28,470 nt of DNA from Chara braunii (Eukaryota; Streptophyta; Charophyceae; Charales; Characeae): NCBI GenBank assembly GCA_003427395.1, contig BFEA01000385.1, positions 416,726 to 445,195 of the forward strand, read 5' to 3'. Positions 8,894 to 19,364 of this stretch are shown in pieces. The position numbers were made by a program, and so were the translations under genes. Position 1 is the first letter of the stretch; each line of letters starts with the position of its first letter. The notes beneath the pieces are model-generated. The model saw only the letters and a program-made list of their open reading frames with translations, was not told where the DNA came from and ran no database searches.

Positions 8894-9150
8894 ATCAATC
8901 TCTCTGCCAAATGTGTAGTGTATTTATTCACTGCAGGGACTCTGGTATCTTGCAGATACGTGGCGAAGCTGTCAAATATGTGTAGCATAGCTGCGGCGCA
9001 TTGCATACGCGCCACTCGCGCACACGTGCCGCACTGCGCATTGCTCACGCGGCACGCGGCAACATGGCATGAATCTCTCTGCCAAATTTGTTGAGGTGTT
9101 TTGTATTCAGCGCAGGGACTCTGGTATTTTTCAGATGTGTGGCGAAGCAT
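8894..9150. repeat. Diverged direct repeat pair around a GC-rich core
   Basis: About 80 bases at 8894-8972 and 9070-9150 share ATCTCTCTGCCAAAT, GCAGGGACTCTGGTAT and GTGGCGAAGC in the same order with many differences. The roughly 95 bases between them are rich in CGC and CGCG words (for example CACTCGCGCACACGTGCCGC), unlike the rest of the intron. Confidence 0.8.
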
Positions 9151-9587
9151 TGAGTGGGTAATACTGTCGTAAGGGATGCTGGACCCAGTTCCAGCTTTTA
9201 CTCGTACAATTGAAGTGGTTTCGTCGGAATAGAAAAGAAAAACAACAACAACAACGCTCAATACGAGTCAATAGTGAGAAAGTTTGTTTGTACCTTGGCA
9301 GCAAAGAAAAGGATAGGGTTCAGTAGCATCGTACTTGTCTGTTCTCCTAATCTTAAACAAAAAAGGGATAGTCTATGACATGCTGGCATTGCTGGGTGTG
9401 TTGGCATAACATTAATTACTTGGTGCCCTTTGTAGCACCATAGGAATAAGTTTTCAGCGTAAAAAAAGAATTTGCAGTGAGCCCAGACTTCAAACCAACA
9501 TCTCATGCCACACCTAGAACACACTTCAGCACATGAGAGATAAAAACCGAAACAAGTGATATGAGAACTTGGATTTTTCGGAAATAG

Positions 9588-9709
9588 ACCAAGGCTGGGC
9601 GGCTATGGCTGTCAGCAAGCAACAACCAAGGATGCACTCTCACTCTTGACCCTGAGGCCTCACAGGTTGTATACACCAAGGCCGGGCGGCTATGGCTGCC
9701 AGCACACCA
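9588..9709. repeat. Direct repeat of about 30 bp flanking the first CT tract
   Basis: ACCAAGGCTGGGCGGCTATG and a following GCTGTCAGCA at about 9588 recur as ACCAAGGCCGGGCGGCTATG with GCTGCCAGCA at about 9677. The second copy ends just before the long CT tract. Confidence 0.75.
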
Positions 9710-9721
9710 CCACCAATTATG

Positions 9722-10497
<776 letters not shown>

Positions 10498-10714
10498 CCT
10501 AGACTTGGCCTACGTTACCTACCAGTCCTTAAACTACGGAACTCTGTTCTGGGACTGGACCTGACTACGCACCGGACCTCTCTGTGGACGCTTGGCACCA
10601 CAGTAACCACATGCAGGCTCCTTGCGAATTGGGTCTCTTTTTTCATAATAAGAGGTAGATCTATTTTCCCGATAACAACTCAGTAAAGACTCATCTATTT
10701 TCGCAAGACTCTTT

Positions 10715-10889
10715 TCCTTTCTTTTCTTTTCTTTTCTTTGTAAAAGGTTGATGGTCTTGAGGTATCATCATCAATTTGACCGGCCCCAGGTAATTCAGAC
10801 TCACTTCATATCGTTCAACCACTTAATTTGGATTCGAACTCAGGTTTGTATTTCAACGGTTCATGGGTGTACCAACTGAGCTACCGTCT
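10715..10889 (-). mobile_element. tRNA-derived SINE-like element, copy 1
   Basis: On the minus strand it begins near GACGGTAGCTCAGTTGG, which contains a perfect pol III A box. A perfect B box GAGTTCGAATCC lies at 10830-10841. About 80 bases of non-tRNA body follow (including GAATTACCTGGGGCCGG and ATGATACCTCAAGACC), and it ends in an A/G-rich tail of repeated AAAAG. The second copy at 18063-18247 shares both the tRNA-like head and the body, so this is a dispersed family and not a lone pseudo-tRNA. No convincing target-site duplication is visible. Confidence 0.8.
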
Positions 10890-10991
10890 TCACCCGAATA
10901 GAACGCCTGGTAATTATTGCCATATCTAGGCTGAAAGTTGTGCCAAATACAGCTATAATGACCGGGCGTTCTATTCGGGTGAAGACGATAG
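10881..10991. repeat. Imperfect inverted repeat, 37-nt arms
   Basis: Arms at 10881-10917 and 10955-10991 are complementary with three mismatches. Their shared core reads GGCGTTCTATTCGGGTGAAG in the right arm. The spacer is 37 nt. The left arm overlaps the 5' end of the SINE copy, so this may be the head-to-head junction of two insertions or a hairpin-type element. Confidence 0.88.
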
Positions 10992-11080
10992 GTAGGTTCG
11001 TCGGTTCTATAACTTGTATTGTTGTAAAACTAAAACTGTTAAACAAACAATTGGTTCTTTTTTTCTAGAACTAGCTTCAA

Positions 11081-11187
11081 CAAACAAGCAAACAAACAAA
11101 CAAACAAACTCAAGATTGCATCCCCATTTTGATCTCCTGGACATACAAGCAAGCAAACAAACAAGCAAATAAGCAAGCAAATAAACC
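11081..11187. repeat. CAAA/CAAG microsatellite, two blocks
   Basis: Runs of CAAA with interspersed CAAG units at about 11081-11108 and 11140-11187 are separated by about 30 bases of unique sequence. Confidence 0.85.
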
Positions 11188-11333
11188 TTCATTTTTCTTA
11201 TATAGGACAAATGAAGGATACCAGCTGTATAGAAGATTACTATGTTTGTAGAAGTTGCAGCGAAGGGAAGTCTGTGGCACGATGGTGATTTATGTTCTGC
11301 TCTGTTGCTCCTCTTTTTCGTCTTCTTTTGCAG

Positions 11334-12035
11334 CGCATTCAGCAGGAAGGTATTCAGGTTGGCGATCAATCAGAGTCTTCTGGTGTCCCACCGGATGTGA
11401 CAATTTCAGCCGATAATGCAATTGCAGAATTAGAAGCTTTCACGAAGAATGAAGCAGAAGCCGATCTGGACACATCATTGTCTCTGCCAAACACTTCATC
11501 ACCTGCATTGAATTTTGGGACAACTGCCACAACATCTCGTCCTGGCACACCTGGAAATCTGATCCCAGCAGCTGCCTCAACAGGCCCCGAGAACACTGCA
11601 GCTTTGGGGAGCCAAGCGACTGCCTCAGATATGTCTCTTGCTGCTGGGGAGGAGAGGCAGTCACAGGCAGCTTCTCAAAGTGGAGCGAAGATTGGACAAA
11701 AAGTTGCTTCTGGTACTGCGACTGGCACAGCACGAAGTTCAGCGAAGTCCCCAGTCCTCGCAGGAGTGGCAAGGCCAGCACCATCTTCGCCAGCTCCTGT
11801 GGGCAGTATTGCGCTTCCTCCTCCAGCTGCAACAGCCCTGGCAGGTAGTGGTGGTCTTACCAGCACTAGTGTCACAATCACTACCACTACATCGACTGCA
11901 GCTTCAAGTGGTACCGTTGCAGCTGTTGGAATTGTGTCCTCTACAGTTGTGTCTGCTGCTGCCGCTCAGGCTCGAGCTGTGAACCTCAATCAGACACAGA
12001 TAGATGAGCTCAGAAGGAAGATCAAGCTTGCACAG
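11334..12035 (+). CDS. TPR/NUA-like exon 7 of window (234 aa, low-complexity linker)
   Basis: A 702-nt phase 0 exon between TCTTCTTTTGCAG and the donor GTGAGT. After a short start RIQQEGIQVG, the product is rich in Ser, Thr, Ala and Pro and largely disordered (for example TTTTSTAASSG, PAPSSPAPVG). It ends with a charged helix, DELRRKIKLAQ. In TPR-family proteins the coiled coil gives way to a disordered, modified C-terminal region, and this exon marks that transition. Thr/Ser-rich stretches are possible phosphorylation or O-glycosylation sites, which is inference. Antisense frames overlapping it are shadows. Confidence 0.78.
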
Positions 12036-12851
12036 GTGAGTGCATTCCACCTTCCTCAATCCTCCCAAGAGGTCGGTAAGCATCCCCAGATATACCATGA
12101 CATCAATTAAAAATTTTAAATGGTGCGCCATTTGAATGTATAAATTTTTGTAATCTAATAATAATATTCCATTAAATCAATTTGAAATTGAAATTGTATA
12201 TATGATTGATGCATGCGAAACCGTGAAGAGGACAGATCAGCAGGAAAAGGAATAAATAAAAAATACAGAGAAACGGATCGGCAGGAACAGGTATCTTTCT
12301 ACACCAAAGATCCGCCGCAAATGACGTACTTCAGGTACAAGCCATGTACGTAGACAGATTGAAAGGAAGATGGGGATCAGAATCGACGTCGAGCATAGGG
12401 AAAAAGAAAGTGGGGTTTTTAATGTTTACTTCGGTCCACGCTCGCACCAAATGAAGAATGAACTTTTCCAAACGCCGGAGCAAATGATCCCCCAATCGCA
12501 AATATGTTGGAACTCCGTACAAGACCGCACTTCGGATAGAGATCTTAAATGCAGCAGATCCCGCTTGAATAGCAAATTACCACCAAAGAAGACCTATTAC
12601 GCACACCCCTCTCCCTTGCTTGTATAGCAAATACCTAGGACATTTATCACCAAAGAAAGCCTATTACACACACCCCTTTCACTTTCTTTACACAAACCAA
12701 CAGCTTCTCCTGCATCAGAAGCGCCACCAAAGAAGACCTAGTTTACGCCCTCCCTACTAGGCACAGTCCAAAACCAGCCAATTTGAAAGCTCTCCCTATT
12801 TTAGTGGGTTATCTCATACAGAATAAATAATCATATTCATAATATTAAGTA

Positions 12852-12855
<4 letters not shown>

Positions 12856-12892
<37 letters not shown>
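12856..12892. repeat. AC microsatellite
   Basis: An uninterrupted (AC)n run of about 37 nt. Confidence 0.95.
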
Positions 12893-12894
<2 letters not shown>

Positions 12895-12934
12895 ACACTT
12901 TTCTCTCTGTGCACTCTGCTCTCGCCCAGCAAAA

Positions 12935-13080
12935 TGCGTCCTTCACACATCCAAAGTTTGGATGCGTGGAGAACCTGGAGATGTGGCGAAACATCAATCA
13001 CGTAGAAAGGGTCATCAGGATCGTTCCCTATAGTGCCAGGGACCAAAGTACTGTGGTACCAAGTTTTGCGACATGTTATG
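12935..13080 (-). pseudogene. Degenerate Ty3/gypsy integrase C-terminal fragment
   Basis: Two overlapping minus-strand frames show LVPQYFGPW and then DPFYVIDVSPHLQVLHASKL. These correspond to the conserved end of gypsy integrase, where the window's intact-length element has LLPVYYGPWEV and YRIDIPRHLRTYPIFHASKL. A frameshift separates them, and flanking similarity is lost. It is an old fragment from a different family member, antisense within the TPR-like intron. Confidence 0.8.
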
Positions 13081-14562
13081 CTCTGGTGTGAACCCTGATG
13101 ACCTCCTACCCGAAGCTCTACGTGGAACGTGGAAACTCATCTGTGCTGATTTGTCTGTGATTTCTGTAGCTGTTCCGCAGTTTGTTAATCTATATATAGT
13201 TCCAAGGGCGTAATCTTTTAGTTCCAAGGACCAACTTCTAGGACATATTCTATAGTTTCAGGTGCTAACTTCCAGTTAGCTAGAAAAAGTCATAACCATA
13301 CAGGACCTCCATACAACCTCGGATGGAAATGATGGCCAATGATAAGCCCTGGGGATCGATGGCATGACGAAAGAGGGTTTATTTCGGCAAAGTGAAAAGA
13401 CTGTTATTGTTGCACCGTCCGTGAGCGAGAAGGAGGCATGTGACAGTTCCTAATTATTTTGCTGCCAAATACTAGTTGCGTCGCTACATCTGTCTGATGG
13501 ATTTGTGAGCAACTGAGCGACAGTAGTATTCTTTTCTTTCTTTGCACTGCAGTGTTTATAACTTTATACAGCTGGCCTGACCTAAATCTTTCCATACCCA
13601 CAGAGTTGGGATCAAGAGCGTCGTTACGACTGGTGCAGGGAAAAACAAGGCAAGGAGAGATCTAGGGTGAGGGAAGATCCAGGAAGCATGCGAACTCTCA
13701 TACACAACAAGACAATGACTTTGATCATTGGAGGGGAACTGGGCAAGAAGTCATAACTACTGAGACGGGTGGTAGGCAGAAAGAGTAATGGGAGAGGATT
13801 GAGTGAGGAGGACCAGGGTGGGAAGAGAATGGGAAGGAGGAGGAGGTTGCATGGCTGAATACAGACAAGTAAGTGAGTAAACACTGGACCTACTAGGAAT
13901 AGAGATTCAACACAAGCTTTAGAGAAATCAGAATATTTGCATTTGCATGCTGATGTTCCACATTTTGTTCAGCATTCTTTCGACAACAACCTATTGCAAC
14001 GAACCTCTTAGTTCAACACCAATGAGCGCACATATTCACACCACATGCATGTATGAGATCACACGAAGTTCACACTGGAGACCAGAGAGATTAAGACCAG
14101 GTAGCGCAGCTTATGAATTCCAACAAGTTATTACAAGAGCAATAAGAGTTCAAGTCACCAGAGCTCGTCAGCACAAACCAAAGGTAACCAGTAACCAGCA
14201 TAAGCTCTCAGGTAAGTTTCTCTTCTCCACTGCTCTTCTCTCTCATGTATCTCTCCTCCTTACTGGTCTTCTCCCTAGCTATTTCCTCACTGTGTCTTCT
14301 CTCCCTGCATGCATGGACACTCGCTAACTTCTACTCAAGGATATACTCTGAATACACCCACGGATATACCTACTAACCATCTATAGTCTACTACTAACAC
14401 TCTGCACTGGCGCAGCTATGGCTGCCTTCTCCCTGCCAGCGCAATCTTCTTCCTCTCTCTCTCTCTCTCAGCGCAGCACTCTGGCTTCAGTGCTCTGCCC
14501 CTCACTACAGCACACAAGTGCACCAGCACTTCCACACTTCTTGCGAATGAGCAATCTGCCCA

Positions 14563-14714
14563 ACTGGGAGGCTGGCCAGTCCTTTTGTAGTCTTGGATTG
14601 CACTTCAACTCGTGCCAGCCTCTGCTTGTTGGGGCCTGACTGGGAGGCTGGCCAGTCCTTTTGTAGTCTTGGATTGCACTTCAACTCATGCCAGCCTCTG
14701 CTTGTTGGGGCCTG
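14563..14714. repeat. Tandem duplication, 76-bp unit, two copies
   Basis: A unit beginning ACTGGGAGGCTGGCCAGTCC is present twice with a 76-bp period and a single visible base difference (CTCGTGCC against CTCATGCC). It is either a recent duplication or an assembly product. Confidence 0.92.
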
Positions 14715-14938
14715 ACTGGTTCCGGTACCACATCCCCACGGCCTGTCTCATTCTCCGCCGAGCCCCTATCAAGGAGCTTGTAGAACGACTTAAGAAGTAT
14801 GGATTTGTAAGACGCACTTACAAAGGTTATATCCTTCCTATGCCAATAAGAATTATGATCCCGATGGACCACGCAGATATACTTGCAACCTTCCCGAATT
14901 TCCATAGGTCTGCTGCTGCTTGGGCCTTTGAGTCATGA
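14715..14938 (+). other. Short open frame of unknown nature in intron
   Basis: The frame is open through the 76-bp duplication and continues with LKKYGFVRRTYKGYILPMPI and a further stretch ending AAAWAFES before a stop. The composition looks protein-like and is unlike the simple-repeat frames nearby. I do not recognise the family. It has no splice sites that would join it to the TPR-like frame. It could be a mobile-element fragment or chance. Confidence 0.25.
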
Positions 14939-15809
14939 CTTTCGATTTTAGCATATGGTTTTGACCGTGGATTGTGACTCCTGCCTCTGAGACACTACTC
15001 TTGCCTATGGGACTGCCCTTTCACTCATGGGATGTCTCTTCAATACGAGTTTTCATTATGAGTCGTGACTTTTGCCCCTGAGATGTGACTTTTTGCTGGG
15101 TGCCTGTTGGACTGGACTGCTGAGGTACCCGACTGTGACCTTTCTAAATTTGATTAATTCGGCCTTTCTTGGCCAGGGCCTGTGACCCGAATTTGGGGCC
15201 TGTATCGTGGAAGGACTTTCACTATCGTCGATTTACTTCTATTCGTAGTTCTGGTTATTAAACCACCACCACCTTTCACAGACAGACTCGAAGCGCAAAG
15301 ATAACCTATATGGTATATACTGCATTTGTTCGGAGGCCAGGCGCCACTGGACCAAAATGGCCGGCAGCACCAGCCAAATCGGGAAAAAAAAAAGTTGCGC
15401 TGGCGCTTGAGCAAAGCTTGGCACACAGTTCTTTTCCACCTTCACACAAAGAGGGCTCGGATGTAGCGGTGGTTTGAAAAATGAAAAATAAAAATTATCT
15501 TGGTAATAGTTGGTGTAATAGTTATCCAGATATGACACATGCTTCCTGCTTCTCTGTCTGCTTCACACAAAGAGGCTATTGGGCCTCGTCATACCACTCT
15601 TGAAATGTGCAAAATGCATTTGTCTTTTTCACATTTCGAGGGTGGTGTGGTGACGCCCATTACCTCTAAACTCTGGTTCGGAACAGAAGAACTCAAAAAG
15701 TTTCTTAAACCACAAGTACACCCGCACCTGATGTAAACGAACCTGAATTTCACTGTGCGCTGAGTTTTGATGAGCCTGGGTCCCGTTGTTGTTTCTTTTT
15801 TGGTACTCC

Positions 15810-16120
15810 TCGAAAATGAACAACGTAAAGAAATAAAAGAAACAACAAAACAAAAAATGCAACAACTCTAGGGATGAGAAAGCAGTCGGATACAGAATCT
15901 GGGGTCAGTATGAGAGAGAAACAGAATCTGGCGTCAGTATGAGAGTCTGCCCTCAGTGAGGGCATTACAGCTACGATTTCAATGTGGAAGTTACTTTCAG
16001 AAATGAAAAACACACACAAAAAAAGCAACAACAATTTGGACGTGAAAGCCGTTAGATACAGAATTTTGTGTGCCCTGCCAGTGAAAAGAAAACAAAAGAT
16101 GGAAAAACAACACAAACAAA
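15810..16120. repeat. Diverged A-rich direct repeats
   Basis: Two A/C-rich blocks, near 15810-15860 and 16000-16040, are each followed by a related string: GTCGGATACAGAATCTGGGG at about 15886 and GTTAGATACAGAATTTTGTG at about 16050. A short repeat of ACAGAATCTGG(G/C)GTCAGTATGAGAG occurs twice at 15892-15935. They look like decayed copies of one unit. Confidence 0.5.
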
Positions 16121-16448
16121 AAAAGGCTAATACTGGCCATAGTCGCAGGTAGATTTGTTCCTGAGTTAACTAGTGTGAGCACACCTCCTTCACGGCCTTC
16201 CCCAACGTCGTTCCTCTCTTTGCAGTTGCTTTTTTTTTTCTTCCTGGTTTTGGAGGGCACCCATACGGCCCCACCATTATCTTACTGCCGAGCCTGCCCC
16301 GACCCCGATCTTTTCAGAATGAGTCGTTTTCAATGAATTTCTTTTGTCTGGGCGCTGTACTTGTGCTTTAAGATGTTTGCACTGTTTTAGAATCCCCGGT
16401 GGGATTGGTTTGGTTTTCTTATCATCTCTGCCTGATCTCTCCACACTT

Positions 16449-16501
16449 GGAACAATGGTCTCCAAAACCATAGGTTAAGGGTTCGAATCCCTTTTCTCCT
16501 G
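16449..16501 (+). pseudogene. 3' part of tRNA-Trp(CCA), organellar type
   Basis: The sequence contains a perfect anticodon arm ATGGT-CTCCAAA-ACCAT (16455-16471, anticodon CCA at 16462-16464), a five-base variable loop, a perfect T arm AAGGG-TTCGAAT-CCCTT, the acceptor 3' strand TTCTCCT and discriminator G. The 5' acceptor strand and D arm are missing; the preceding bases cannot pair. The AU-rich stems and form resemble an organellar tRNA. I interpret it as a truncated nuclear insertion of organelle DNA. It lies just upstream of the last exon, at 16578. Confidence 0.88.
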
Positions 16502-16577
16502 TAATGTAATTATAATTAATGTTCCTATGTTCTTCTCCTGTTACTGTTTTTGGTTGTGGTACTTCTTCTGGTTGCAG

Positions 16578-17945
16578 CACCAGGAGCAAATGGCGCGTAC
16601 AGGAACACGAAGGCGGCTTCAGCGCCCGCCTATTGAACCTCCTGTCAGTGCCACTTCCTTAGCAACCGGTGCTGGTATGCTGGATGTCGAGTCAGACCTT
16701 GCTGTGTCAGGTGCGGGACAAGCAACCAGAAAGCGGCCTGCAGGAATCGAATCAGAAGTAGGTGGGGACTTAGAAGGACCTGGAGAAAAGGAGGACGAAG
16801 GAGAGGTCGAGGGTGAGCCTGGACCACCGTCAAAGCGAGCCCGTCCAGAAGATGGTGAGCTGTCTGCCGAGGAAGGAGAAGTTCAGAATGAAGAGTTTGC
16901 CGCGGAGGAAACCATGTCACCATTGAACGAAGGACTGTGCAAGCCCTCTCAGGATGAGAGAGACAGATCTGATGACATGGAAGTGCCCGCTCAGAAGCGT
17001 TCAAGGTTGGATGAGCCTGGAGCAGAGGAGAGGATAGACCTGGGGGCGCGGGAATACTGTGAAGAAAACCAGGGTGCTGAGGAGGTTGCAAAGGTGGACA
17101 GGGATTCGACCGATGGAATGGAACAAGATGGTATGATGTCGCCTGTGGCTGCAGGCTGTGGGCCCGGGGGTGGTGAAAGAACTGTTAGCACCACGACACA
17201 GGTGGGAGAAGTGGAGACAGAAGCTGCAAGACAGGGAATGGAGACCCTGGCGGAAGAAAAGGAGGCCGGGGAGACGCGCGATGATGGTGACCAAGAAGAA
17301 CAAGCAGTTGTGGAAGGACAGGAGATGGTAAGAGAGAGGACCCCAGCAGCGCAGGTTGCTGCTGGTGAGGATGAGGAGGAAGGAGATGTGCGGCACTCTG
17401 CTGGTGAACCAGAGTCAGATAGCGGTGAATCTCTCGTGTTTGTGGAGGATTCAGAGATCGCCGGCTCTGATGCAGAGGATAATGCCACAGAAATGACTGT
17501 GGACCATTCGACGGAAGGTGTCGAGCATACAGATGGGCACCAGGAAAGTCAGGACAATGGTGAGCCCCAATCTGAGGGTGAGGTGAATCTCCCAAGGAGT
17601 CAAGATGGGGGGGACACTGGAGAAGGAGAGGAGGGGAGCGCCATCGCAAAGACCCCAGTACGAAGCACCCGGGCAGCAGTTAGGGCAGCCCTTGGGCTCA
17701 GAGCAGGTCGAGGAAGGGGCAGGGAGGGAGCCCACTCCCCTGGAATTGCAAGAGGACGAGGGGAGCAATCTGGCACAGGCAACGCTGTAGGGGAAACGGA
17801 GTCCGCGACGAGAAGCAGGATTATCAATCTGAGGGCCAGGAGGAGCACAGAGACCAGCTCTAGTTCCCGACAAGGCACAAGCAGAGGAGCAGTCCCAACT
17901 GAACCAGCAGGAGCAGGAAGGGCACAGCCTGGCAGAGGAGCCAAG
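16578..17945 (+). CDS. TPR/NUA-like exon 8 of window (456 aa, acidic tail)
   Basis: A 1368-nt phase 0 exon after TTCTGGTTGCAG, ending GAGCCAAG before the donor GTAAGA. The product is strongly acidic and Glu/Gly-rich throughout. Basic, NLS-like clusters lie at residues 51-54 (RKRP), 85-90 (SKRARP) and 139-144 (QKRSRL). An Arg-Gly-rich segment covers about 378-396 (RGRGR, RGRG), with more Arg toward the end (GRAQPGRGAK). TPR, Mlp and NUA proteins share such an acidic, nuclear-targeting C terminus. There is no stop codon before the donor, so at least one more exon follows. The antisense frames here mirror the Glu codons and are not genes. Confidence 0.82.
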
Positions 17946-18370
17946 GTAAGAATCCGTTTGCATCTGAATGCCTTAGGAAAACACTTCGTGTACGAATTGA
18001 GAAATGGACGAAATGGCTCAATTTTTTTGTTTTTTTTTTAAATTAATAATAGAGGAAGTGACCAATGGGCCTATCTCAGCTGGTACACGAAGCAACTGTT
18101 GAAATACAGAACCGAGTTTGAATCCAAGTGGAACTGGATGAATGAAATTCTTGAATTACCCGGGACCAGCCAGTTGGACCATGATATCTCAAGGCGGTTG
18201 CCCTTTAAAAAAAAGGGGGGGAAACAAAAAATAAAAATAAAAATAAAGGAAGAGAGAGAAAAGATAGAAAGCTAAGGGGTAAAATAGCTAATGTTAAACC
18301 AATGACCGGAATCCTTAAATAATAAATAGTAAATACTAAATAGTAAATACTAAATAGTAAATACCCCATA
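17946..18370 (+). other. Intron start with SINE copy and short AT repeats
   Basis: After the donor GTAAGA the stretch contains the second SINE copy and a short tandem repeat of AAATAGTAAATACT at about 18317-18363, immediately next to the left LTR. No exon was seen. Confidence 0.6.
18063..18247 (+). mobile_element. tRNA-derived SINE-like element, copy 2
   Basis: It has an A-box-like TATCTCAGCTGG at 18072-18083 and a B-box-like GAGTTTGAATCC at about 18114-18125. A body follows (GAATTACCCGGGACCAGCC, ATGATATCTCAAGGC) that matches the minus-strand copy at 10715-10889. The tail is rich in A with AAAAAT units. Both pol III boxes differ by a base from the copy-1 versions, so it is older or a different subfamily. 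A weak AGAGGAAG/AAAGGAAG similarity at the two ends could be a decayed target-site duplication. Confidence 0.75.
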
Positions 18371-18869
18371 TCAGATGATCTCTGGCAGATACTCAGAAGT
18401 CGTCAAACCTCAGTAGTCTCATTATCTGCATGAAAGTCTCCAAATCATGAAGTGATATCTCACACAGTAACTCATTACCATCACAAGAAGAGAGTGGAGG
18501 GGGAACAGACAAAGGAGAAGAAGAAAGATCACATAATAATCCTTTAGATCCCTCTTCGTCTCTGGGCTTCTTCCCTCTCCACATCAACAACGATAATAAG
18601 TATATTCCTGATCACACACAGTAGTGCCACGCGGCACTTTAACTCGTGAAGACCATGAAGACATGGCAGATTCGAGTGTCGACGTCAACCTCAGGTGAGT
18701 ACCCGATCTCCTTCATCCACAGATCCCGATCTTCCTCCTTCACGCAACCAGTCACCTCATGTGGTCAGCGTAGACAGTGCCACATCAGCAATCGTGATAG
18801 GTGGCATGTGCCACATCATCAGTGAAGACCATAGGCAGCGCCACATCAGCATGAAACCAGAGGCAGCGC

Positions 18870-19170
18870 CACATCAATGTAGAGTAGAGGTAGTGCCACA
18901 TCAGCATGCAATGTAGACCAGAAGTAGCGCCACATCAGCATGCAATGTAGACCAGAGGTAGCGCCACATCAGCATGCAATGTAGACCAGAGGTAGCGCCA
19001 CATCAGCATTCAATGTAGACCAGAGGTAGTGCGACATCAGCATGCAATGTAGACCAGAGGTAGCACCACATTAGCATGCAATGTAAACCAGAGGTAGCGC
19101 CACATCAGCATGCAATGTAGACCAGAGGTAGCACAACATCAGCATGCAATGTAGAGGTAGCGCCACATCA
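18870..19170. repeat. 34-bp minisatellite in left LTR, eight units
   Basis: Units of the type ATGTAGACCAGAGGTAGCGC followed by CACATCAGCATGCA recur every 34 bp (CATGCAATGTA-type starts at 18905, 18939, 18973, 19007, 19041, 19075, 19109 and 19143). Unit variants such as CACATTAGCATGCAATGTAA occupy the same rank in the right LTR. Confidence 0.93.
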
Positions 19171-19298
19171 GCATCCCACCTCAGCAAGGCTGGCGCAATA
19201 ATGCAGAAGCGCCAGCATGCTGCCTCCACCTCGTGCAGTCGTCCGCAACGCCTGTGCACAGCCAGCGTGTAGCCAGCATCGCGCCAGCATGAAGCCAG

Positions 19299-19364
19299 CG
19301 TCTAGTCAAAGTCGAGCCATCGTCTAGTCAAAGTCGAGCCATCGTCTAGTCAAAGTCGAGCCAG
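19299..19364. repeat. 22-bp tandem repeat, three copies, left LTR only
   Basis: CGTCTAGTCAAAGTCGAGCC plus two bases is repeated at 19299, 19321 and 19343. The right LTR has a single copy near 27118. Confidence 0.93.

Larger units (their letters stand above)
12036..16577 (+). other. Large intron (4542 bp)
   Basis: Donor GTGAGT, acceptor TTCTGGTTGCAG. It holds an AC microsatellite, a degenerate gypsy integrase fragment, a 76-bp tandem duplication followed by a short unidentified open frame, diverged A-rich repeats near 15810-16120, and a tRNA-Trp fragment. The stretches 12036-12855 and 13090-14417 contain nothing I can identify. Confidence 0.6.

Noticed and set aside
16645-17963. Multiple long minus-strand and shifted frames over the acidic exon
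   Set aside because: Long antisense frames are expected from Glu/Gly-rich codon use, and none has a recognisable domain.
18870-19170. CRISPR-like array
   Set aside because: The 34-bp units are contiguous with no unique spacers and lie in eukaryotic LTRs. They form a minisatellite.
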